From Calliopum simillimum (taxonomy: Eukaryota > Arthropoda > Insecta > Diptera > Lauxaniidae), in the NCBI GenBank assembly GCA_951812925.1, contig OX638369.1, positions 130,599,287-130,663,286 of the forward strand: 64,000 nt of DNA. The letters run 5' to 3'. The notes below the pieces were generated by a model that had not been told where the DNA came from, did not search any database, and was given only the letters and a program-made list of their open reading frames with translations. Position numbers and translations under genes: made by a program. Shown one piece after another: positions 1 to 13,600 of the stretch. The first letter of the stretch is position 1, and every line of letters begins with the position of its first letter.

Positions 1-571
1 TTTCGACTTTTTAGTATTTCTGTAATACATATTGATCCATTATTCCCCCATTTAAGGGGTATTTTTGTACCTTTTTGAGAAATTATCAAAAATGACCCAT
101 TTGTGGGAGATGTAGAGGGTTAAAGTATTCTACAAAAATATTCCCATTAACATCCTTCATACTTAAACCTCAGACGTAAGGTTCGTCAAATTTAGTGTGT
201 CGGCTCAACACATGTAAAGACAACTTCAAAGACCGATTAAAAAAAAAATTCTACCTGATTCAAAAAACCGGAAGACACGCATAAATTATTTTTCACCATA
301 TTTTTGGAATATATTGGTTTTATTTAGTTATGCAACCAAAAGATGAAAATTGTCGGACAGTGTAATGAGATATCTTTAGATTATTTCTAGGAAAGCTGAA
401 TTGACTTTTAAGGCGCATTCGACATTGTCCACTCTCACTAAGAAATGCTTCAAACTGTTTTGTGAAGAATTATTTGATATTCAACTTTTGTCTTATTTAA
501 ACACCGAAAATTTGTTTGGCACTTCTTACGCTGAAAAATGATTAGTATAGTTTATCTGATTTGCTGAGTAC
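1..571. other. Probable LUBEL-like intron, no supported exon
   Basis: The exon ending at 572 has a good GTACTC donor, so the gene continues leftwards on the minus strand. A possible acceptor lies near 532, but every frame after it meets a stop within about 30 codons and none resembles a ubiquitin-ligase domain. I treat the stretch as intron. Confidence 0.4.
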
Positions 572-3500
572 CTTTATCAAAAGATATAGTTCTGTCTCTG
601 GATCACGTGCTGGCTTGTATTCAAAGTACGATTGTTCGCCAGGGAAACTTTGGAGGTTATACGGCGTGTGCATTTGAGATTGAGCCTAAGATTCAGCAAA
701 AATTAAGACATTGATAGAAAAATGTGTCTCTAATTGTTACCCTTTGCAACCCCAATAGCTCGACGACTGAAGATTGTCTGCGTCCTAAGCCCGCTATAGG
801 AGGTAAAGGTGAAAAATCGATAGGTGACGCCTCACTCTGATGGATGTCGTTTGAACTACGATAACGATCACGATCATTGTGGAAAGTTGAAACATCGCGG
901 TAGAATGAAAGATTGCTATCAGGACTCGCCACACTGCGTGTATCTGTTGCATTCAGTTCGGCAATATTCGGTGACTTGAAGTTTGAAGCATCAATATATT
1001 CATTCTAATGAAAATGTTACAAATGTGAATAACTACCAAGACAAGTCACGTGTTACCATACCTGTATTACTGTTTCATTATCCAATGGTATTATCGATTG
1101 TTCTCTGTTGGTATCTATCTTGAGTATGGGTAATGTATCGTAAGTCTGAAAATTGGAATTAAATTTAAGATCTACATGGAAACGTCATGAGCTACAACAA
1201 ATTCATACTTGCGTTGAAATTGTCTGTGGTGGTGGAGAGGTTCCAATTTCTTTCGAAACTTTTTTTATATTGGCTGCTTTGTTCGCTTGTATTTCACGCG
1301 GAGGGGATGGTCCACAACCAGTGGACACTTTTTGTGAGTTCTTTGATTTTGCATTTCGAATGACTTCGCCAGCAGTTGCTTGTATGTTTTCATCTAATGC
1401 AGCCCATATATCTTCTACAGAATCTACAGAATTTTTAGTATTCTTTTGAACTGAAATTTTAAAGTAAAATTTGCGAATAAACTAAACGGACTCGAAGGAC
1501 GTTAAGAAAACAACAGTTGGTGCGGTTGGAACAAAAATCAGTAACAGTTGTATTTTGTTAAAATGGTTTATTACAACAAAAACGATAAAGGGTTTAGCAT
1601 GAATTTTAAAAACACACAACATTATTCATACACTATTGATTCTATCGATATAATAAACATCTATTTGATTTTGGTTCCTACCAAAAACGAGATCTTTCTA
1701 TTCCTACCTTTCTTCTTAGTTATCGTTGCCTCAGAGTCATCTTCGGATTGAGACTGTTTTGATGTAGAAGCGATACCATTAGATATTTGCTTTTTTTCGG
1801 TAGTTTTCATCACAGTAGTTTTGGTTTTTGGTGCCGCTAATGTTGATGTGGTTGATTTGGGTGTAACCGTTGATTTCACTTGAATCTGTGGTGGTTGCTT
1901 TTTTGGTGCTGTTGGCGGTTTACTTGGTGTCTTGCAGCATATTGAGCAAATTTTAACTTTTGGTTCATTAACAAAGGTGCAGAATTCACATTCCCATTCA
2001 TGATCAGGAGTTGATGGCGGTGGGCCTAATGGTTGACTACTATCTTCTTCATCGGTTTTGTATGCATTTTCTTCTTTGTTTTCATGAACTTCATCTACTT
2101 TCTCCTCTTCTTCATCTTCTGCTTCCTCCTCTTCTTCGCTATTGTCTTGATTTCCTCCAACACTTTCTTTGGCCAGCATCTTATCCTTGTCAGACTTTTC
2201 ATTATCTCCTTCGTTTTTATTTCTGACTGTGTCAGCTTGTACTTCTGTACTTCTCTTGCTGGAAGTTGTCTCAACAGCGTAATTCACGTTCGAGTACTGC
2301 TTTGGTGCTTCTTCCAATTTCTGTTGAATTTTGGCTTGCACTAATGCTCTTGTTCCTGAACTTTCCGAATCCAAATCGGAGTATATTTTTGATGGTTTGG
2401 ATGGTAGGCCGAAATCTGACTCGTTTTGTTGCACATTATGTCTTCCTGGTGTCCAGTCACTTTGCATAGATTTTGCTGTTGACCCACGCCGCTGATCACG
2501 TATTTTTGAACGCAGATTTCGTGGATTAGTGCTTTCGCTATCATCATCAAGAAAAGCTTGAGATACACTGGACACGCGTCGTTGACGTGATCGTGGTGTT
2601 CCAGCTATACCAGAACGATTAGAGATGAGCGACCGTCGGTCATCTTGATCAGAGTCTTCATCATCCGTTGGGTCGGTTTCTTGGTAATTGGAGTGTTTCT
2701 TACGCAGCGACAATGACTTCCGACTCAAAGTGGGGGATGGTAGACGGGAGTTTGCTCTTGAGGTGGCGCGTGATCTTGCAGTAGGTGGCATAGCTACTAT
2801 TCCTGCGGTAAAGAAATGATATGCATTTAAATTTATTAAAACGAACGCACTTTCACCCACCTGTATTCATTACTGGCATTCCAGGGTATGGATAAGGATA
2901 CATATTTTGTGGTATACCACGCTGCTGATTCATCTGGTTCATAAAGACCGGTGGTGGATACATTCCAAGTGGATGGTGCTGTGGCATCATATACATTGCT
3001 GGCATGTTCAAAGACAAGTTCGATCGGTTAAGTTGCTGATTCGAAGAGAATTGATTGTTCCAATCATCTGGGTGCCTGACAGGTTGCTGTTGCTGCTGAT
3101 GCTGATGTGGGGACGGTGGCCAAGCTCTGTTTGGATGATTGCAGCTGGTACAATTTAAATGTGCTATTGATTGTGCCTGAAATGAGAGGTAATGTTACAA
3201 TGTACTTTGTATAATGTGAGTATTTTTTTAGAAAGTCTACCTGTTGCATTTGAGTGTTCATCCAATTGCTATGATTTTCCAATGGCTTACGATTTGGTTG
3301 ACTTAAATTGAATACAGATGTACTCATATTTCTGGCACCGAGGTTGCCATTACGGTTTGCAATCATTTGTTGCTGCTGTGTCTGCCGCTGACGGGACGAC
3401 AAATTGAAATGTGTATCATCCGAAAGGTCAAAGTGAGAGGAATTAAGGCCTGATGACATGCTGCCAGAACGGAAATGCGATGGCGTTGGTGAAATGTTTG

Positions 3501-6359
3501 ACCATTGATCGAATGGAAAGTTCTGCGAGTTGTGAAGACGGGTAGACATGGAGACATAGTGGACACAGAGCGAGAATAGGATGGAACATAACAGAACAAA
3601 ATAAAACATATATGTGTGAGCGATAGTGGGTGGAGAGGAAGATAGGTGGAAATATTTTACCTGATCTGCCACAGAGTTACTGCGATTGTGCTCTTGCACT
3701 TCTTTCTGCTGCCGATAGCGTTGCTGTAGTATAGCCATGCGGTCAAGAGTGGCACTGGCTTTACTTTTTATCTTCTCAAGTGTTACTGACGGAGGGCGTT
3801 GAATTGTATCGAATACAGATTTTGGTGTCGTTGAGCGTGAAGACATCTCATCTGTTGGTGTCTTTGGGGTATCCGGCAAAGGTCTGTTGCTTAAGCTCAT
3901 GCCACGCTTCAATGAATCGACACGATCGTGCCATGTTGAGCTTTTCATGGAAGGCGTTGGTGATGGAGGAGGAATTGCTGCGCTATTGTTAGTAACCTGA
4001 GATATTTCCAAAATGTTCACATGTATAAAGATGAAAGTGGAACCAAATTAAGTTAGTTTTTTGTTTTTGTTTTTGTTTTCAACTATCACGGATCGTCCAT
4101 CAATTACGTCAAACGAATTTCATTATTTCTAGAATCGTCTCCCTTTCCACTTGTCATTTACTTTCACAATTTTATTGAGTAGCTTCACGGTGTCAGTTTT
4201 TCCCAATAATAACAACCTTTAGTCTACAAACTACTTATGTGTAAACATTTTTTTAGTCTTTTAGCTTTTGCGACATTACAATTTTCAAGACCCCCTGACA
4301 GATTTTATCACAAATTTGAGAAATTCCTCCCCCTTGAACGTGTGACGTTATTTATGGACTATCCCTTATCATTACATAGCTCGACAGTATACAATTTGAA
4401 GTATTCTTTCTTTTATGGTGTGCCCGAAGAATACACAATCCCTTAGTTTTATCGTTAAAAATATTCGAAAATATTTTTTGGGCTCATTTTTAAAAATAAG
4501 TTCTTTGAAAAAATGTTGACAGACTTTGACCTGGAATATGCTTGAAGACAAATGTTGACCCTTTCTTTTGAGTAATCATTATACAAAGCCTTTTTAAATG
4601 TGGATACTTAAGTTTTTGTGCAAATGCTCGGGAAGAGTAATAGAACCAGTCCCTTTGAATACTTTTCTACTCCGAAACCGAAACGGTAAAACATCGTGAC
4701 TTAGAAATCAAGAGGTAGTATAAACAGGAAGCACTACGGAGCAGAACAAATTGGAGCGATTGAAAAATTAAAACTTTACTCAACTTGTAATGGATGAAAC
4801 TGGTAAAGTGAACTCACTGGCTGACTTCCAAAGCGTGCTAATGCGGTATTTGAACCGCAAGATTTTGCAACACTGAACAATATTCGAAACATTTGCTTTT
4901 TTGCTTTTGAGGCTACCGATCACCACTGGCACGAAGTTTATATTTCTGATGCAGATCTGCATTATCTATACTTCGTACATTTACTTTGCAATTGACGTTT
5001 TGAAAGTCAGCCACTCACATGTTTACAGCTGCTCCGTTTCGATATGCTCCGCAAAGGTATCTTTCTGCATATCTGAATACGAACGAGCACTTGGAATATC
5101 TTGAAACTGTCGACCAATGTATCTACTAGTTTGCCTTTTTTAATTCAAATTGATAAAAATGCTTTTATATATGTAAACTAAATTGTGTGCACAATTTTAT
5201 TAATAAAAAATTAACTAAATGAACATTGTTAAGAAATTGAATATCTCAAAAAGCCTGATCACAAACAAAGCGGAATTAATTGATTGAACGAATAGTCTAT
5301 GGTTTATTAGATACGCTTGAATAACAAATTGTAAGCAAAACGATGTAGTTCTTTGACAAGCTGCGTGGCAGGGCCGAAATCTGTACAAATTCATAGATAC
5401 ATGTATTTATTCTTTTATGAATGGCGCTTTATTGACTGCGAATGCAGGGTTTTTGTTTTGGTCCAGCTTATGGTCAGAGAACTCATTTATGAAATCGTGC
5501 AGCATCGTACCTGATTCTTGCGTTGTAAGAGTGGTGTCGGAAATCCTCGTTTGCTGCGCCTTGGTGGCGCCACTGGCGGTGTAGGACCAGGTTGATCAGC
5601 TGAAGTCTTAGGAGGTATGGGAGGAAGATTTTGTTCAATGGCCTAAAGCGAAAAATTTCAATAAATGATTAAATATTTTTCGCCAATCTCTCCAGCAGCG
5701 TTTTTTTTTTTGGACTTTACCTTACGCACATGACTTTTTCGCTTTGGGTGCTTATGGAACATGTCATCGCATGAGGCACAAAATATTTGCTTAGCGCATT
5801 CGTCGCATGTTACCCAGGGATTATTGGAGCCACATAATGTGCATTTGAGTTTTGCATCTACGTATGAAAAACAGAATTTTATTTATAACATAAATTTTGC
5901 ATATGTATTTCAAAAATGCTTTCACGAAGTAATTTAATTCCCTTGCACATACCAGGAGTTTTTGGACGCAATCCAGAATTGTTTTTTATCATTGGCTCAT
6001 TCGAGTATTGCTGTCCAGAAAATTCAATTACTTCATAGTCGGGTTCGGGTTGATTTGATGTCTTCGGCGGCAGTGCTGGCGGTTTTCCTCCGATACTTGA
6101 ATTTCCTGGCGACGGTGGTGGTGCTGGGGGTTTTGGTCCAATACGATCGTGCGCCTCATTCTAAACAGCGGGATTGGAAGAATAGCAAACATTCTTATTT
6201 AGGTCAATTTTATACGTTGAGATGTGTGTTCAATTGAAACATACCACCCATTTGGGCATCGTGAGGATGTTTCTATTCAGTTTGGGCAGGGTGTTCGTAC
6301 GCATCTGCTGCTGTGACTGCATCGCAATTTGATTACTCGCACTAAGTTCCAATAAAGTA
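572..6359 (-). CDS. LUBEL: LUBEL-like linear ubiquitin E3 ligase, N-terminal part (12 exons, 3' end outside window)
   Basis: Exons in transcript order: 6359-6245, 6160-5953, 5857-5721, 5642-5511, 3996-3661, 3522-3241, 3176-2861, 2802-1708, 1450-1209, 1145-1062, 1004-741, 685-572. All have AG/GT borders and phases that join without a stop; with the ATG at 6322 this gives about 1096 codons. The frame is also open upstream in the first exon, so an earlier start is possible. Visible domains: a B-box-like zinc site near residues 101-132 (CTLC, CDEC, CASC, then HKH), a CTSC half-finger in exon 7, and a RanBP2/NZF finger at about 766-785 (W-x-C-x2-C-x10-C-x2-C), plus long Pro-, Gln-, Ser/Arg- and Glu-rich linkers. 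LUBEL, the fly HOIP relative, builds linear ubiquitin chains in immune and heat responses; its RING-IBR-RING would lie left of base 572. The name rests on domain order and recalled similarity such as PDYEVIEFSGQQYSN. The exon model is firmer than the name. Confidence 0.75.
3997..5510 (-). other. Large LUBEL-like intron with a decayed MITE end
   Basis: This 1.5-kb intron separates the exon ending at 5511 from the one starting at 3996, both in phase 0. Near 4088-4120 it has a sequence close to CGTCCATCAATTACGTCA, matching the terminal motif of a MITE family seen elsewhere in the window (41421-41761). The small open frames here have no recognisable content. Confidence 0.5.
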
Positions 6360-6985
6360 CTGGCAAAAAAATAAACAGAAAGAAATAAATAAATTAAGCA
6401 GAGAAATTTTATGGAGGGATGAATTAAAGCAGCATGAAAATTATATAAATAGACTTGCCGAATTCACGACAAATACAAATTCTATTTAAGAGAAACAAAC
6501 TTTATTTGCCAGAATTTCGGTCACGGATGAAAACAAACTGCAAAATTTTAGTAAAATTAATTTTAGGAGTCACAGAATAAACATGTATGTGATTCATTCT
6601 ATTTTCAAACAAATTTTGAAATTTCCTCATACCACGACGCCAAACTTTGCTCTATTTATAGACACAAAATTCAAAATAATAGGTACCAACGAAAAGCAAT
6701 TTATCCAAAACATTATGGGAAAATGTAAAATGCATATTGACTTTTTTTTTTCGTTTTTTTCTGAGCAAGAGAGATATTTTGCACTGAATTGAGCGTAAGA
6801 TGGGTAATATCAGTCCACCTTATATTTAGCTTTTATCTTCTAAAGGTAATTATCTACAGCTGTTCTTATAATCTAAACATAGCGTTTCGGAGAATTGTTG
6901 TCTTAGGTCCGTTTAGGTTTTTGAATTTATTTTTTTAAAAGTAGGTACATAAAAACTTTAATTTAAAAAAGTATTTCTAAAAAGC

Positions 6986-7265
6986 TGACGTTTCGGAAGT
7001 AGGAAATACGTTACGGGGCACCTTTTCAAATATTCTCAAGTAAAATTCAGAAAAAAGAAAGAAACGAAAAACGCTAAATTTCGCATATATCACAAAAAAT
7101 CGGGTTTTTTACCCAAAATTTTGCGTTTTTCGTCTTTTACTCGGAATGGAGGGCTTAAATTAAGAAAACATGATGAAAGTCGAGTGACACATACGATTTT
7201 TCTGAATTTTGCTTGAAAATATTTAAAAAGGTGCCCCGTAACATTTCTATGTACTACTTCTGAAA
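6986..7265. repeat. Short palindromic MITE-like element
   Basis: A segment around 6996-7052 containing TTACGGGGCACCTTTT recurs inverted at 7195-7260 (AAAAGGTGCCCCGTAA), with further pairing of the adjacent 'attcagaaaa' sequence. Arms are about 60 bp and the centre carries no gene. It lies in the 5' flank or first intron of the LUBEL-like gene. Confidence 0.7.
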
Positions 7266-7799
7266 TGTGTGCTCTTCCGTATATTATCGGAAATCTCGAT
7301 TTACCCGAAATTTTCAAGTAAAACGACAGCTTCTCATGTCGAAATTTTCTTGTTCACCTATTGGAAATTTCATTTTACACATCTAGTAATATATACCACC
7401 ACATTTGGTTGTAAAACAATTTTTTGTCTGAAAAACTGGGTCATAAGAAGAGATTATTTTCGGATATGCCCATGTACACAAGATTATCAAAATTCTGTAG
7501 TGAAAGTGTTATATTGGGAAATGTAAAAAAATTTCACACAGATACTAGGAATAGTCAGTGAAAGCTCTGAGCAAAATTTGGCGAGCTTGGACAACAAGGC
7601 GTGGCATCTTTCATATAAGCAAAATTATCGTAATGCTGTATACACTATACACAGCTGGCTTGAACGAAAAAAAGGCGTTTCCCAATTCCGCCAAAAACTA
7701 ACTACGTACTTCGACTCTTTAGACCATGTACGTATATAATCCGAATAATACATTGACAAAATCACATCACATTCTCCCAGCGTTTTTCCTTTTATGGAA

Positions 7800-8330
7800 C
7801 GGCATTATCTCCATATAAAAAAAAAAAAAATGAAAAAAAAAAAAACAACAAACAAAAATAACAATTGTGATTTTGATGTATTTTGCAATGTTAAATTCGA
7901 ATCCAGCATCAGAATTGCTCTATCTCATATGGTTTTTGAGATAAGCTCACCTAAAAGTTCTAAGAACACTGTTTTTTGCTATATTTGAGGTTATATAACA
8001 AGACAAGGTAATTTCCTTACATAAAACTTGATAAAGTTGTTAAAAGCACTAGTTTTTTTCTTTAAAACCTTATTTAAATTATTTTGATATCTTTATTTTT
8101 GTTCGAAATATCGTAAAGTGAGATATTCAAAAAACGTGTTTTTTGCACTTTTTTAACTTTTTAGCGTAGGATATCACCTAAAATATCTCAAAAAATTCTG
8201 AAAAAATTCACACGTGTTCTTTAGACAATTCTGAGCGTTTTTTGCCCCATACACTTTTTTCGTAGATGTCGGTTTCGGGATGAATTTTTTTTGCTTCATA
8301 CAAAATCGAACCGGTCTATTGTCTATATAT
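7800..8330. repeat. Solo arm related to the long-palindrome family
   Basis: The order of motifs here (GAATTGCTCTATC, then a gagata block, a GAGGTTATATAACAAGA block, a long T-rich block, then CACTTTTTTAACTTTTTAG) matches one arm of the palindromes at 53260-54466 and 59152-61066. No opposite arm is seen, so this looks like a single arm or a partial copy. Confidence 0.5.
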
Positions 8331-8345
8331 GTATTGTATATTATG

Positions 8346-10616
8346 TTTACTTTGAGATTTTTTGTTCTTTTTGAGATGCATTAGCAGGTGATACGTCATA
8401 GCAATAACAAAAATGTGTACTGTGTGCAAACTTTATATACAAACGGCGAATTACAGATATGATCTACACTCACAATCATCAATTGCGGCGAATTTATCGT
8501 CACTTTTTTTGTCACACACACTTGGTTGAATGCAGATAAAAAGTGTGAATTCGGATCCCTCGGGATACTTACGTTTCAATATGAGAATTGCTCTTTGTTG
8601 TATTTGTGTCTGGTAGACGCGGAGAATCAAAATTCACTTTTTAAATTTGAAAAAGTGAGTCCCACGTATTCAAATTGGTCGTCTGATTTGGCTGCACGTT
8701 TTCTTAAGTGGGGTGTTGCAGGCAATAGGCAGGCAGACAGCAAGTTTCGTGTCGCAGCGACTCGTATTCACTGAATCCCAATGTATGATCGTAATGTGCA
8801 CGCTAGCCCAGGGATAAATCGTGTGTTATTTTTGGTATTTTGAACTATTTTTATATTTTATTTGCTTTATTCGCACTAAAATATGGAACTCTTTAAATGT
8901 TTTAATCGAATTTTTTATGGAATTCAGTGAATCGCCACACTGACACTAAGTAAGTCATTTGCCAAATTCACACAGACGCGTTTTTTAAAATATATTCGAA
9001 TTTTTTCTATTTTTATAAATCGATTTTTTTCTTTTTTTCACATTTGAAATTTCTCCATTTCCGGTTTTGTGATGTGCATAGATATGTCTGCTGGGCACAC
9101 GCTACGACTGGCTTAACTTTTCCGATTCGATCCGATACATAACTTGGAATTGTCAACCAACTTCTAAATGCTTACATAACGCGCGAAAACCGTGACTATG
9201 TCAGACCTTCCTCGTTTTAACTAACGCAAATGATCTCTGTCGATCTTTCGCTCACAAACTGAATTTGTAGTTGCCAACGAAATTTAAATTTTTGGGTTGT
9301 CTGCTCCTTCGCTGCGTTTACTTGTTGTCAAATGTTGTCATGTGTCTGTTCGTATCTCGTATCTTATATTGTAATAAATTCGTCTGTTTGTTATTACATT
9401 CGTTGTAAATAAAACGCTTTCGTTCGATCGTTCCTGGTGACAAAGAGAGAAACTTTTCTCATACACCGCCTTCCGATGTTGAAGAGCGAAATTGTCAAAT
9501 TAGCGGCAAAAAACGTTCGCCAGCAATATATAGTATTTTCTAAAGAGTGTTTTTGGTCGAACAAAAGGAAAATGTTCTTGTAGCTCACTTTAGTTCCAAG
9601 TATAAATCACCAAGCTGTCTCCGAACGTTAGTCGCCGCCGGTACCTCGAAATAAACTGAATCGATAGATTTTAAAAATTTTTGTATACAACTTGTTTCAG
9701 AAACAATTTGTGACAATTTTAGAATCTTTGGCGCAAATTTATTTTAAATCATTTCTACTCATTGTTGTTTTTATCTGACTGAACTCTCTGAGCAGTTTTC
9801 CAATGAATTGATTTAGAGGCTTTTATGCATGCTGTATATACATATGCAAGTATGTATGTATAAATTATACATTTGTTTACAATGTGCGGCAGGACCAATA
9901 GAATTATCTGTTGTTTGGGTCAAAACAAGCAACACATTTTTACAATGATGTCACTATGTGCAATTAGCAGCTGAGCGTTTAAAAGTTAAGGATAGTGGTA
10001 GTTTTTTTTAATAAAGTTTTACTTTGAAGTGAAAAATATATACATTGACGTAAAGTGACTACCGTGAACATCTGGCGCACGGAACGAATTTATCGATGCC
10101 CTTAAAATAAAAACAGAACTATTTTCAAAAGTTTTACAAAATGCAACACGCCTTCTCCCCAATGTAATTACTTTGTATATGGGCAAGGCCCTCTGAACTG
10201 CACTGTGAATTTCCGAATGTTTGTAATTTTTTTTTTAAACAAAACTACTAGTATCCTATAACTTATTAGGAGCTTTGAGCTTGAACATAAGTTTTTTAAA
10301 TATTTCGACCTCTAGTTAGTTGTCTAGCTAGCATATTTCCTATCCGACGCGAACTTCCAAGAACCATAAGCCCATAAAAGCTCTACTAGTTTCGTTTCGA
10401 TAAGCAATGAATGCGATTTTTAACCATTCGGCATCGTGATGTTCTTGGTCTCTGTTTCTCTGTGGGTTCCATCAAAGCTCTCATATGTTAAATCGATTGC
10501 CATCGTCTTTGCATAATCTAAGTAGATATAAGAATATGGTTACTTGACATATACAAAAATTTTGCTTGTGGGGTCATGATTTTTCCAAGAGCATTCTGCT
10601 GAAAAGAATTTCTTTT
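8346..10616. other. Flank between the LUBEL-like gene and the foldback cluster
   Basis: No gene is recognised. The stretch probably holds the LUBEL-like promoter and possibly a 5' untranslated exon, since the earliest exon found (6359) is internal, with an AG acceptor. I could not pick a transcription start. Base composition is less extreme around 8500-9650 than in the repeats to the right. Confidence 0.35.
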
Positions 10617-13600
10617 AATAGCCGGAGAGCCAGCGCCTAAAAACAACTTTGCGTTTCTAAAAGCTGAATTTTTTACAGTTGGTTATAGTAATTGTGTACA
10701 TCAATAATCTGTCGGTCAGTCAAGCGAACTGTAGAACAGGCGGCTGCTATATGGCCTCAAACATGTAAAATTTCGATTTTTCTGCAATCAATTTCTAAAA
10801 GCTGAAACTTCTTATACACGTTATATAATGCATACAAATAACATTTTTGTCGGTCAGTCAGTTGAACGTTAGAACGGGGCTAGTCAGCACGCCCCAATAT
10901 ATGTGCAATAAATGAATCAAGTCAAAATTATTTCTAAAAGCTGAAATTTTTTTTAGGGGTACTTTATTGTATATTAACCACAAATAAATCAGTCAGTCAG
11001 CTATATTGTAGAACAATCTCCGTCAGCAAGCTCAACAAAGCAAAAAAAAATGGTTACTAAAAGCTGAAAATTTTTTTAGGGCTAAAAAAAAATGGTTTCT
11101 AAAAGATGAAATTTTTATTAGGGGTACTTTATTGTATATAAACCACAAATAATTCAGTCAGTCAACTATATTGTAGTACAATCTCCGTCAGCAAGTTCAT
11201 CAAAACAAAAAACAATGGTTTTTAAAAGCTGAAATTTATTTTAGGGGTACTTGATTGTATATTAACCACAAATAAATCAGTCAGTCAACTATAATGTAGT
11301 ACAATCTCCGTCAGCAAGCTCAACAAAGCAAAAAAAATGGTTACTAAAAGCTGAAAATTTTTTTAGGGCTAAAAAAAAAAAATGGTTTCTAAAAGCTGAA
11401 ATTTTTATTAGGGGTACTTTATTGTATATTAACCACAAATAAATAAGTCAGTCAACTATATTGTAGAACAATCTTTGTCAGCAAGCTCAACAAAACAAAC
11501 AAAAATGGTTTTTAAAAGCTGAAAATTTTTTTAGGGGTACTTGATTGTATGTAAACCAGAAATAATTCAGTCAGTCAACTATATTGTGGAACAATCTTTG
11601 TCAGCAAGCTCAACAAAACAAACAAAAATGGTTTTTAAAAGCTGAAAATTTTTTTAGGGGTACTTGATTGTATATAAACCAGAAATAATTCAGTCAGTCA
11701 ACTATATTGTAGAACAATCTTTGTCAGCAAGCTCAACAAAACAAACAAAAATGGTTTTTAAAAGCTGAAAATTTTTTTAGGGGTACTTGATTGTATATTA
11801 ACCACAAATAAATCAGTCAGTCAACTATATTGTAGAACAATCTTTGTCAGCAAGCTCAACAAAACAAACAAAAATGGTTTTTTAAAGCTGAACATTTTTT
11901 TAGGGGTACTTGATTGTATATTAACCACAAATAAATAAGTCAGTCAACTATATTGTAGAACAATCTTTGTCAGCAAGCTCAACAAAACAAACAAAAATGG
12001 TTTTTAAAAGCTGAAAATTTTTTTAGGGGTACTTGATTGTATGTAAACCAGAAATAATTCAGTCAGTCAACTATATTGTGGAACAATCTTTGTCAGCAAG
12101 CTCAACAAAACAAACAAAAATGGTTTTTAAAAGCTGAAAATTTTTTTAGGGGTACTTGATTGTATATAAACCAGAAATAATTCAGTCAGTCAACTATATT
12201 GTAGAACAATCTTTGTCAGCAAGCTCAACAAAACAAACAAAAATGGTTTTTAAAAGCTGAAAATTTTTTTACGAGTACTTGATTGTATATTAACCAGAAA
12301 TAATTCAGTCAGTCAACTATATTGTAGAACAATCTTTGTCAGCAAGCTCAACAAAACAAACAAAAATGGTTTTTAAAAGCTGAAAATTTTTTTAGGGGTA
12401 CTTGATTGTATGTAAACCAGAAATAATTCAGTCAGTCAACTATATTGTGGAACAATCTTTGTCAGCAAGCTCAACAAAACAAACAAAAATGGTTTTTAAA
12501 AGCTGAAAATTTTTTTAGGGGTACTTGATTGTATATAAACCAGAAATAATTCAGTCAGTCAACTATATTGTAGAACAATCTTTGTCAGCAAGCTCAACAA
12601 AACAAACAAAAATGGTTTTTAAAAGCTGAAAATTTTTTTAGGGGTACTTGATTGTATATTAACCACAAATAAATCAGTCAGTCAACTATATTGTAGAACA
12701 ATCTTTGTCAGCAAGCTCAACAAAACAAACAAAAATGGTTTTTTAAAGCTGAACATTTTTTTAGGGGTACTTGATTGTATATTAACCACAAATAAATAAG
12801 TCAGTCAACTATATTGTAGAACAATCTTTGTCAGCAAGCTCAACAAAACAAACAAAAATGGTTTTTAAAAGCTGAAAATTTTTTTAGGGGTACTTGATTG
12901 TATGTAAACCAGAAATAATTCAGTCAGTCAACTATATTGTGGAACAATCTTTGTCAGCAAGCTCAACAAAACAAACAAAAATGGTTTTTAAAAGCTGAAA
13001 ATTTTTTTAGGGGTACTTGATTGTATATAAACCAGAAATAATTCAGTCAGTCAACTATATTGTAGAACAATCTTTGTCAGCAAGCTCAACAAAACAAACA
13101 AAAATGGTTTTTAAAAGCTGAAAATTTTTTTACGAGTACTTGATTGTATATTAACCAGAAATAATTCAGTCAGTCAACTATATTGTAGAACAATCTTTGT
13201 CAGCAAGCTCAACAAAACAAACAAAAATGGTTTTTAAAAGCTGAAAATTTTTTTAGGGGTACTTGATTGTATGTAAACCAGAAATAATTCAGTCAGTCAA
13301 CTATATTGTGGAACAATCTTTGTCAGCAAGCTCAACAAAACAAACAAAAATGGTTTTTAAAAGCTGAAAATTTTTTTAGGGGTACTTGATTGTATATAAA
13401 CCAGAAATAATTCAGTCAGTCAACTATATTGTAGAACAATCTTTGTCAGCAAGCTCAACAAAACAAACAAAAATGGGTTTTAAAAGCTGAAAATTTTTTT
13501 ACGAGTACTTGATTGTATATTAACCAGAAATAATTCAGTCAGTCAACTATATTGTAGAACAATCTTTGTCAGCAAGCTCAACAAAACAAACAAAAATGGT

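Noticed and set aside
1153..1449. 98-codon plus-strand frame
   Set aside because: It is antisense to LUBEL-like exons 1450-1209 and 1145-1062, which have matching splice phases. It has no independent signature.
2011..2344. Hydrophobic Phe/Leu-rich plus-strand frames resembling membrane proteins
   Set aside because: They are the reverse complement of the Glu/Lys-rich tract in the LUBEL-like exon 2802-1708; GAA and GAG codons read as TTC and CTC on the other strand.
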